Positions 57,955-64,000 of a stretch of 64,000 nt of DNA are shown here, one piece after another; position 1 is the stretch's first letter; each line of letters starts with the position of its first letter. The DNA comes from Lysobacteraceae bacterium NML93-0793. GTDB lineage: Bacteria; Pseudomonadota; Gammaproteobacteria; Xanthomonadales; Xanthomonadaceae. The notes below the pieces were generated by a model. It was not told the origin of the DNA. It saw only the letters and a program-made list of their open reading frames with translations, and searched no databases. The DNA lies in assembly GCA_002324875.1 (NCBI GenBank), contig NTJG01000004.1:62001-126000 (forward strand), read 5' to 3'. The position numbers and the translations under genes are program-made.

Positions 57955-58743
57955 ATGGTGCGAGTCGTACACGACATGCTTCCGCAGGAGAGGCAGCAGA
58001 AAATCCTGGACGCGCTCAAGCGCGAGGGACGGGTCGTCGCAAATGAGCTCGCGACCACGTTCGGGGTCTCTGAGGATTCCGTCCGTCGGGATCTGCGGGA
58101 GATGGCGCAAGCAGGTCTATGTCGACGCGTCTACGGCGGCGCACTGCTGCCTACACCCGATTTTCCCCCGCTTTCGGAGCGTGTCGCCACGCACGACAGG
58201 TCCCGTAGCAACCTGTCGCGCCACGCTGCGGGCCTCGTCGGCGTTGGCCAGACGGTGCTGCTGGATGCCGGATCGACGAACGTACTGATCGCGCGAGCGC
58301 TGCGAGGTCATGCGGTCACCGTGATCACCAACTCCCCTGCGGTGGCCGCTGAGCTTGCAGGCGACAGAGTGACCGAACTTGTCACGATTGGCGGCCGTAT
58401 CGATCCAGGCAGCGGTGGGGCCATTGGAACGGTCGCGGTGCAGCAACTCGCCTTGCTGCAGGTCGATGTCTGCATTCCAGGAGTCCGCGCGGTAGAGCCG
58501 GAGTTCGGCGCCTGGGGTCAGAGCGGCGAAGAGGCCGCATTCAAGCAAGCCATGGTACGTGCAAGCGGCGCGGTGATCATCGTCGCCACCGACGACAAGG
58601 TCGGAGCGAGGGGCAGCAGCCAGTTCGTGGGCATGCAGCAGATCGATCATCTCTTGATCAGCGATCAGGTTTCCGCTGACCTGGCCGCACGCTTTGAGTC
58701 TCCAACCACTCGTATCCACCGAATCAGCGCCACGTCGGCCTGA
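57955..58743 (+). CDS. DeoR/GlpR-family transcriptional regulator
   Basis: A 262-aa regulator. The N-terminal HTH (QERQQKILDALKREGRVVANELATTFGVSEDSVRRDLREM) and RRVYGGALL wing are classical DeoR features, followed by the sugar-phosphate-binding domain (DAGSTNVLIARAL near residue 100; EEAAFKQAMVRAS near 197; VATDDKVG). It presumably represses its operon until a phosphorylated sugar binds. Its position between a HAD phosphatase gene and an MFS gene suggests a small sugar-uptake/phosphatase unit. The start is the ATG at 57955, or the Met at residue 8. Confidence 0.85.
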   Translation: MVRVVHDMLPQERQQKILDALKREGRVVANELATTFGVSEDSVRRDLREMAQAGLCRRVYGGALLPTPDFPPLSERVATHDRSRSNLSRHAAGLVGVGQTVLLDAGSTNVLIARALRGHAVTVITNSPAVAAELAGDRVTELVTIGGRIDPGSGGAIGTVAVQQLALLQVDVCIPGVRAVEPEFGAWGQSGEEAAFKQAMVRASGAVIIVATDDKVGARGSSQFVGMQQIDHLLISDQVSADLAARFESPTTRIHRISATSA

Positions 58744-58761
58744 TTGTCCGCAAGGTTCACT

Positions 58762-59895
58762 ATGCCGGCCCCCACAGCCCGATTCGAGCAGCATGCAACG
58801 CGTGCTGCATTCTTCATTCCCGGCTTTGTCGTCGCGTGCTGGGCGCCGCTGGTGCCATTCGCCAAGGTCAGATTGGACCTGGAGGAATCGCAGCTCGGAA
58901 TCCTGCTGCTGTGCCTCGGGCTCGGCTCTCTGGTCGCGATGCCGCTGTCAGGCATGGTCGCGGCGCGGCGCGGTCCAAGGCTCGTCATGATCTCGACCGT
59001 CCTGTTGATGCTGGCGATGCTTCCGCTGCTGACATTCGTCTCTTCGCCATGGTTTCTGGCGCTGATTCTCATCGCGTTTGGCGGTGCGATCGGCGCCATG
59101 GATTGCGTCATGAACATCCAGGCCGTCGCGGTGGAGCGATCGGCTGGAAAGCCAATGATGTCGGGATTCCATGCGTTCTACAGCATCGGCAGCCTCGTGG
59201 GCGCAACCTTCGTGACGCTGTTGCTGAGTGCCCATGTCGGCACATTGGCCGCGATCGCGAGCGCTGTCGTAATCGCTGCAGTCGTCGCATTCGCGTCGCA
59301 ACGCGCGTGGCGCAGCGACAAGGCGGCTCAGGACGGTCCAGTCTTCGCGCTCCCGCGCGGCGTCGTGATCGCCATCGGTGCCGTCTGCTTCATCACCTTC
59401 CTGGCCGAAGGCGCGATGCTCGATTGGAGCGCGGTGTTTCTACACGATGTGCGTCAGATCGATCTGGGGCACGCAGGATGGGGGTTCGTTGCATTCAATC
59501 TCGCGATGACCGTAACGCGGCTCGTGGGAGACCGGCTCGTCGAGGCGCTGGGCTTGACACGCGCAGTGCTCGGAGGCGGTGCCCTGGCGGCAGCCGGACT
59601 CGCCATTGCGACCCTGTCGGCAAGCTTGCCGATCATTCTGTCCGGCTACGCACTGGTCGGCATTGGCTGCGCCAACATCGTGCCGGTGATGTTCAGCCTT
59701 GCTGGGCGGCAAACGCGCATGCCAGAAAGCATCGCGATTCCTGCAGTCACCACAATGGCCTATGCCGGTGTGCTGGCTGGCCCGGCGTTGATCGGGTTCG
59801 TGGCGCAAGGCTGGTCATTGTCGGGCGCCTTCTTGATCGTCAGTGGCAGTTTGCTGGTGGCTGGTGTCATGGGATCGAAACTGCGCAGCGCTTGA
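58762..59895 (+). CDS. MFS transporter (YbjJ-like)
   Basis: A 377-aa major-facilitator protein with 12 hydrophobic segments, resembling the YbjJ/fucose-permease-like group. It has GFVVACWAPLVPFAKVRLDLEESQLGILLLCLGLGSLVAMPLSG in helices 1-2, the loop motif GMVAARRGPRLVM near residue 65, and DCVMNIQAVAVERSAGKPMMSGFHAFYSIG near residues 115-145. The substrate is unknown. It starts 18 bases after the DeoR gene; the ATG at 58762 is the first Met. Confidence 0.85.
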   Translation: MPAPTARFEQHATRAAFFIPGFVVACWAPLVPFAKVRLDLEESQLGILLLCLGLGSLVAMPLSGMVAARRGPRLVMISTVLLMLAMLPLLTFVSSPWFLALILIAFGGAIGAMDCVMNIQAVAVERSAGKPMMSGFHAFYSIGSLVGATFVTLLLSAHVGTLAAIASAVVIAAVVAFASQRAWRSDKAAQDGPVFALPRGVVIAIGAVCFITFLAEGAMLDWSAVFLHDVRQIDLGHAGWGFVAFNLAMTVTRLVGDRLVEALGLTRAVLGGGALAAAGLAIATLSASLPIILSGYALVGIGCANIVPVMFSLAGRQTRMPESIAIPAVTTMAYAGVLAGPALIGFVAQGWSLSGAFLIVSGSLLVAGVMGSKLRSA

Positions 59896-60065
59896 AGCGT
59901 TGGCGAACTTGCTGAAAGCTGCAGTGTCGCGAGCGGAGGTCAAGGTAGCCACCGTCTGTTAGAGCTCGCCGGAGCGATGCATCCGAGATCAGATCGTTAT
60001 CACCGGTCCTCGGTCCTCTTTTCGAGACCTATGCCATCTACCATTCGAAGCGGAGATCGAGCTAT

Positions 60066-60093
60066 GTCTGCGTCTGGCTGGAAGCGGACGTTC
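60066..60093. repeat. Palindromic intergenic repeat (copy 3, imperfect)
   Basis: GTCTGCGTC-TGGCTG-GAAGCGGAC, a degenerate copy of the 32976-33001 palindrome, again followed by GTTCA. It is the only feature seen in the 308-base gap 59896-60203 between the MFS gene and the tautomerase gene. Confidence 0.55.
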
Positions 60094-60203
60094 ATGAGGT
60101 CCGTCACACGCCGACGCGGCTTCTGCGCGAAGTCGAACACTCTGATCCTTTGATCGATCGGCAGGACGACGCACCGCAGTGCGCCGCCGTCATCTGCTGT
60201 CGA

Positions 60204-60401
60204 TCAATTGTCAGCAGGATCCGGACCGAACAGTTTGCCTTCGCCTGCCCAGTCCGACGGTGCGACATCTTCGAAGATCACGTAGATGTATTTGGGATCG
60301 GTACCGGTGTTCCTGACGATGCTGTCAGTGATCTCGGCAGCCACGGCCTGCTTGGCTTTGCTGTCTTTTCCTTCGAACCAGGTCACGCGTACAACGGGCA
60401 T
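60204..60401 (-). CDS. 4-oxalocrotonate tautomerase-like protein
   Basis: A 65-aa tautomerase-superfamily monomer. After Met removal, Pro1 (MPVVRVTWFEGKD) would be the catalytic base, and the chain has the beta-alpha-beta layout with ITDSIVRNTGTDPKYIYVIFEDV. Family members tautomerise 2-hydroxymuconate or related keto/enol acids. No meta-cleavage pathway is in this window, so the substrate is unknown. It is downstream of the secreted hydrolase on the same strand. Confidence 0.85.
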   Translation of the reverse strand: MPVVRVTWFEGKDSKAKQAVAAEITDSIVRNTGTDPKYIYVIFEDVAPSDWAGEGKLFGPDPADN

Positions 60402-60491
60402 GTCATGTCTCCTTCAAACGCTCAGCGGGGAAGTCGCGCAGCCCGGCTGAGTTCGGGTCTGCGACGAGGATGGTGTAGTCGACGCTCCGGA

Positions 60492-61487
60492 TCAGCGATC
60501 GAGAAACGTCTGCAGATCCCGGCTGAACTTCACCGGGTTCTTGAACATCAGAAAGTGGTCGCCCTGTTCGGCGGCGGTGTAGACGTGCAGTGTCGCGCCG
60601 GGAATGACGCGCTGCAGCCAACGCTGGCTGGGCAGGTTGTTGCTCAGTTCGCCTGAGAAGATCGCGACCGGCACGTCGATCCTGTGCTGCACCACGTCGC
60701 GCCAGTCATTGGTGATGTGATCGAACAGCACCCGGCCCATCGCCTCCGGGTCGTTCTGGATGACCGCGTTCGCGAAACCTTCCGAATTCACGAAATACGG
60801 CGAGTCCATCGCCATCGAGCGCGCGAGCGGCAGCATATCGGTGACAAGCCGGTTGAGGGGGCCGCCTGCCGTGAATCCCGCGACCATGCGCTCGGGAGAT
60901 GTCGTCGTGCCACCCGCGTTGAGACGCGTTTCTTCGGTCCAGTCGTCGTGTGCGTAGATCGAGATCGGCTCGTCGACGAACACCGCTTTGTCGATGCGGG
61001 ATGAGCCGAACAGTTCGATATAGCTCCAGAGCACTGCTGACCCCATCGACCAGCCGGCGTAGTGCGCCTTGCGCACACCGATGTGGTCCGAGAACTCCTT
61101 GAGATCCATGGCAAAGCGTGAAATGCGCCCGCCATATTCCACGCGCGATGAAAGACCCTGGTTGCGTGGGTCGATAACATAGACGTGATAGCGGGCGCTC
61201 AGCAGGTGCAGCAGGTTGACGTATTGCGCGCCATTGCCCGACCAGCCGGGCACGAAGATCAAAGGTTCGCCGTCACCGGCCTCCCAGTAGACGAGTTCGA
61301 CACCGTCACTGGTGGTGAAGGTGTTGATCTCGAGGCCCTGCACGTCCGACAGCTTCGTCGGGAATCCAGGAATTGGCGTCGGGAACGTGTAGTCACGCCC
61401 CAGCGCGACAGTCGCCGGCGCGGCGGCCGCGGTGCACGCGAGGCCGAGCAGTACAAAGGTGAGAACGAAACGGATGGGGCGATACAT
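60492..61487 (-). CDS. Exported alpha/beta hydrolase
   Basis: A 331-aa protein with an N-terminal signal peptide (FVLTFVLLGLACTAAAAP) and an alpha/beta-hydrolase domain. It has VPGWSGNGAQY in the oxyanion region (~85), DPRNQGLSS (~115), nucleophile GWSMGS near residue 150, an acid in the FSGEL region and His in EQGDHFLMFKNP near residue 312. It is probably a periplasmic esterase or lactonase; the substrate is unknown. The ATG at 61487 begins the signal peptide. Confidence 0.8.
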   Translation of the reverse strand: MYRPIRFVLTFVLLGLACTAAAAPATVALGRDYTFPTPIPGFPTKLSDVQGLEINTFTTSDGVELVYWEAGDGEPLIFVPGWSGNGAQYVNLLHLLSARYHVYVIDPRNQGLSSRVEYGGRISRFAMDLKEFSDHIGVRKAHYAGWSMGSAVLWSYIELFGSSRIDKAVFVDEPISIYAHDDWTEETRLNAGGTTTSPERMVAGFTAGGPLNRLVTDMLPLARSMAMDSPYFVNSEGFANAVIQNDPEAMGRVLFDHITNDWRDVVQHRIDVPVAIFSGELSNNLPSQRWLQRVIPGATLHVYTAAEQGDHFLMFKNPVKFSRDLQTFLDR

Positions 61488-61546
61488 GGCAGATGTCCTT
61501 GCGGCGAGTGTCTGGCGCTGTATGTGTTGAGAAGACCGGTCTGACA

Positions 61547-62230
61547 CTAATCGTCAGTCAAATCGGAACAGGATGTCGTACGCGAGAACCATGCGAAGAA
61601 GTCCGCCTGCATCACCGGTGCGACGCCGTGGTCGCCGGGATAGAGATGCGTGTCGTGCGCAACGCCGAGTTCGGTAAGCCAGGCATCCGCTCGATGCGCC
61701 CATTCGACCGGCAGCTTGGTGTCATCGCGACCGTGCCCGATGAAGGCGTGCAGTCGACCAAGGGCCTCGCGGTCCGCTAGCTGCGATTCGAGTTCCGGCA
61801 GGATGCGGCCAGCAAGCACGCCGAATCCACAGACGAGTTCCGGCCGTGTTAGTGCGACGCTTGCGCTGATGATGCCGCCCTGACTGAAGCCGGACACCAC
61901 GGTCGCCGATGGCGCTATGCCGTGAGCACTCTGCATCCCGGCGATGAATGCCGCCAACTGCACGCGACTGCTCTCTGCAGCAATAAGGTCGGGGCGCGGC
62001 CCCTGCGCTCCGAATGACACTTGGAACCAGGCGTGTTGCCCGGGCGCCAGCGTCAATGGACCGCGGACCAGTGCAACGAGGGTGTTGTCGGGCGCGTATT
62101 GCGCCAGAGGTGCGAGGTTCGTCTCGTTGCCGCCTACACCGTGAGCCAGAATCAGCAACCGTCGCGCTGGGACCGGCGGACGGCGCAGCCTGTAGGCGAG
62201 CGCTTGGTCGCTGTGCAGGTTCATGCTCAT
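61547..62230 (-). CDS. Phospholipase/carboxylesterase family hydrolase
   Basis: A 227-aa alpha/beta hydrolase of the phospholipase/carboxylesterase (YpfH/MhqD-like) group. It has ILAHGVGGNETNL near residue 27, nucleophile GFSQGG near residue 113, Asp in GHGRDDTKLP near residue 170, and His in PGDHGV near residue 200. The start ATG overlaps the dioxygenase gene stop. Its partnership with a ring-cleaving dioxygenase and DoxX parallels the Bacillus mhq genes. Confidence 0.82.
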   Translation of the reverse strand: MSMNLHSDQALAYRLRRPPVPARRLLILAHGVGGNETNLAPLAQYAPDNTLVALVRGPLTLAPGQHAWFQVSFGAQGPRPDLIAAESSRVQLAAFIAGMQSAHGIAPSATVVSGFSQGGIISASVALTRPELVCGFGVLAGRILPELESQLADREALGRLHAFIGHGRDDTKLPVEWAHRADAWLTELGVAHDTHLYPGDHGVAPVMQADFFAWFSRTTSCSDLTDD

Positions 62231-63021
62231 GCGGCCCCCGCGGTCGATAGACCAAACGCGAACGAGTCCATGGAAAGCACGCCGTAAGTCATGCCACCTT
62301 CGATGCGTTGGCGGGGTTCATCTGCCTTGCTCGCACCGATCGCCACCAGTAGGGGCAGGTAGTGCTCCTCTGTTGGATGCGCGCGTGCGGCAAACGGCGC
62401 GCGCGCGCGGTAAGCCACTAAAGCGGCTGTATCGCCACGGGCCACCGCATCCGCAACCCAGTCGGCGAACGTCTGCGCGTATTCCGGATCGTCGATGTGC
62501 TGCCGGAACTCGTACAGATTGTGGGTGAGGCTGCCGGAGCCGACGATCAGCACGCCGCGCTCGCGTAAGGGCGCCAAGGCCTGCCCGAGGCGCAGCGCCC
62601 CGGCGGCGTCGATGTCGTGTGGCAGCGACACCTGCAGCACCGGCACGTCGGCGCCAGGCTTGAGATAGCGCAGCGGCACCCAGGCGCCGTGATCGAGACC
62701 CCGCTCGTTGTCGAGCAGGACGTCGAAACCCGCAGCCTGCAGCAGGCCCAGGGTCTCAGCAGCGAGTCGCGGTGTTCCGCGTGCAGGATATTGCAGCGCA
62801 TACAGTGCAGCCGGGAAGCCGCCGAAGTCGTGGATCGTGGCGAGTGACGCGGATGCAGTGACTCGGACGCCCTGCGTCTGCCAATGCGGGGACACGACGA
62901 CGATCGCGGAGAGGGTGGACAACTGCTCGCCCAGGCGCTGGAGATTGGGGCCCAGTAGCCCCGGCTCGATTGCGAACATGGGCGAGCCATGGGACACGAA
63001 GATGGACGGACCGTTGGACAT
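62227..63021 (-). CDS. DODA-type (YgiD) extradiol dioxygenase
   Basis: A 264-aa class III extradiol ring-cleavage dioxygenase of the 4,5-DOPA/YgiD group. The metal site ligands appear in VSHGSPMFA (His near residue 10) and SPHWQTQG (His near residue 46), with DHGAWVPLRYLKP near residues 110-122 and GSLTHNLYEF near residue 162. It opens catechol-like rings with Fe(II) or Zn(II); the substrate may be a quinol. The gene is coupled to the downstream esterase. Confidence 0.88.
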   Translation of the reverse strand: MSNGPSIFVSHGSPMFAIEPGLLGPNLQRLGEQLSTLSAIVVVSPHWQTQGVRVTASASLATIHDFGGFPAALYALQYPARGTPRLAAETLGLLQAAGFDVLLDNERGLDHGAWVPLRYLKPGADVPVLQVSLPHDIDAAGALRLGQALAPLRERGVLIVGSGSLTHNLYEFRQHIDDPEYAQTFADWVADAVARGDTAALVAYRARAPFAARAHPTEEHYLPLLVAIGASKADEPRQRIEGGMTYGVLSMDSFAFGLSTAGAA

Positions 63022-63069
63022 GTCAGCTCCCTGCTGCGGCGCCAGCGCCGCAGCTGTCTGGGAAAGGGA

Positions 63070-63465
63070 TCAGCGAGTGGCGGGCGGAGTGCGCGGAAGA
63101 CGCGACTCGATGCTCAGGGCCCCGGGACCACTCGCGGCGAGCAACAGGAATCCACCGGCGATCGCGATGTTCTTCCAGAAGCTCATCGCCTGCATCTGAT
63201 CGGCGAAATTCGCATGGAACAGAACAGCCGAAGCGACAGAAAAAACCGCAAGCCCGATTGCGAACCAGCGCGTGGCAATACCGCCCAGGATGGCGAGCCC
63301 GCCGCCGAGTTCCAACGCGATCACCAGCGGCAGCAACACGCCGGGAACGCCCATCGCGTCCATGTAGGACTGCGTTACAGCGTATCCGGCAATCTTGCCC
63401 CAGCCGGAAATGATGAAGATCAGTGACAGGCCGATACGGCCGGCCAGAAGGAGATAGGCGTTCAT
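63070..63465 (-). CDS. DoxX family membrane protein
   Basis: A 131-aa protein with four hydrophobic segments. AGRIGLSLIFIISGWGKIAGY at residues 8-28 is the classic DoxX opening, and LELGGGLAILGGIATRWFAIGLAVF lies in the middle. MhqP and related DoxX proteins act in quinone/redox stress. The ATG at 63465 matches the family; the 42 bases upstream in frame are non-coding. It is the promoter-proximal gene of this minus-strand set, facing a LysR gene. Confidence 0.87.
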   Translation of the reverse strand: MNAYLLLAGRIGLSLIFIISGWGKIAGYAVTQSYMDAMGVPGVLLPLVIALELGGGLAILGGIATRWFAIGLAVFSVASAVLFHANFADQMQAMSFWKNIAIAGGFLLLAASGPGALSIESRLPRTPPATR

Positions 63466-63532
63466 TGAGCGGTCCTTGGCAGAGCCCGCGGTCCGGGCAC
63501 AGGACATACTCTATTGAGTCGGACGTTGGCGA

Positions 63533-63578
63533 TAAACATCGTTTAAAGTGATTGATTGTCTATCAAAAAGAGACAATC
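63533..63578. promoter_or_regulatory. Two inverted repeats at the LysR gene start
   Basis: TAAAC-ATC-GTTTA (63533-63545) and GATTGTCT-N9-AGACAATC (63554-63578). The second has perfect 8-bp arms and abuts the GTG start of the LysR gene, and its T-N11-A-like layout fits a LysR box. They lie in the divergent doxX/LysR spacer, and probably serve as operators for both directions. Confidence 0.6.
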
Positions 63579-64000
63579 GTGCTCGAAACCCAACAGCTGA
63601 GCAGCTTCCTCGCCGTCGTCCGCGCGGGCAGCTTCGTTGCGGCCGCGGACGCGACAGGCCTGTCGAAAGCCGCCATATCCCGACACGTGGCTGAGCTTGA
63701 GGCCCGTCTCGGCGTGCGGCTGCTGCACCGAACCACCCGGCGTATGTCTCTCAGCGAAGATGGCCAGCGTTTTCACGCCCGTGCACTCGAACTGATGGCC
63801 GCACTGTCAGAACTCGAAGCCGATACCGCATCGAGCGGCGGCGCGGCGACGGGGCTGCTGCGGATCAATGCGCCGCTGACATTCGGCAATCTGCACCTCG
63901 CGCCGCTTTGGCCGCGCTTCATCGCCGCTCACCCGGATGTCTCGCTCGATGTGACGCTCAACGATCGCGTTGTCGATCTGGTCGATGAGGGCTATGACGT
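63579..64000 (+). CDS. LysR-family regulator (cut by window end)
   Basis: The first ~140 residues of a LysR regulator. It starts with a GTG (LETQQLSSFLAVVRAGSFVAAADATGLSKAAISRHVAELEARLGVRLL), with the HTH at residues ~18-38 and the typical TTRRMSLSEDGQRF afterwards. RINAPLTFGNLHLAPLWPRF begins the effector domain. This is the CrgA/AaeR-like subgroup. The frame is open to the last base. Divergent position suggests control of doxX, the dioxygenase and the esterase. Confidence 0.88.
   Translation, partial: MLETQQLSSFLAVVRAGSFVAAADATGLSKAAISRHVAELEARLGVRLLHRTTRRMSLSEDGQRFHARALELMAALSELEADTASSGGAATGLLRINAPLTFGNLHLAPLWPRFIAAHPDVSLDVTLNDRVVDLVDEGYD

Noticed and set aside
60403-60621. 72-aa minus-strand frame beside the tautomerase
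   Set aside because: It mostly overlaps the hydrolase gene in another frame and has no recognisable family or ribosome-binding site.

Overview
The window is high-GC chromosomal DNA from a gammaproteobacterium of the Xanthomonadaceae/Lysobacteraceae (Lysobacter- or Luteimonas-like). The evidence is the gene order tig-clpP-clpX-lon, surE-pcm-yqaA-nlpD and rlmE-ftsH, the tRNA sequences with encoded CCA ends, and the protein sequences. The genus is an inference.

Left part (1-20.9 kb), conserved core: NAD-type isocitrate dehydrogenase, an NhaC antiporter, tRNA-Arg and tRNA-Pro, a Bax-inhibitor-1 family membrane protein, a transglutaminase-like/metallopeptidase pair, tRNA-His, -Lys and -Leu, then tig, clpP, clpX and lon (lon has a sigma-32-like promoter). 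Next come an Smr protein divergent from the overlapping surE-pcm-yqaA-nlpD operon, a Mth938-domain gene, yhbY, rlmE and ftsH. The 3' end of nlpD has expanded into almost four tandem copies of a 152-bp unit.

Middle part (20.9-35.5 kb), accessory island directly after the ftsH terminator: an IS1595-type transposase, several unrecognised genes, a partly duplicated gene start, a striking double inverted repeat, and a probable anti-phage module. The module consists of a WYL regulator divergent from a 1049-aa adenine methylase, which overlaps a PD-(D/E)XK-like nuclease gene. An unknown 461-aa protein, a second (Mrr-like) nuclease, a decayed cupin gene, an SDR, a nitroreductase and a decayed porin gene follow.

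Right part (35.5-57 kb), aromatic catabolism: about 20 kb of genes on the minus strand, headed by a divergent CatR/BenM-type LysR regulator with two ATAC-N7-GTAT operators. It encodes a complete benzoate-to-TCA route: BenABCD makes catechol, CatA, CatB and CatC take it to beta-ketoadipate enol-lactone, and PcaD, PcaIJ and PcaF finish to succinyl-CoA and acetyl-CoA. A salicylate-hydroxylase-like monooxygenase feeds catechol. Uptake genes in the cluster are a DcaP-like porin, a Liv-type ABC transporter, BenE and a BenK/PcaK-type symporter.

Far right (57-64 kb): a frameshifted HAD gene with a DeoR regulator and an MFS transporter, then a tautomerase, two alpha/beta hydrolases, a DODA-type dioxygenase, a DoxX protein and a divergent LysR gene cut by the window edge. 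The last set resembles quinone-stress gene sets.
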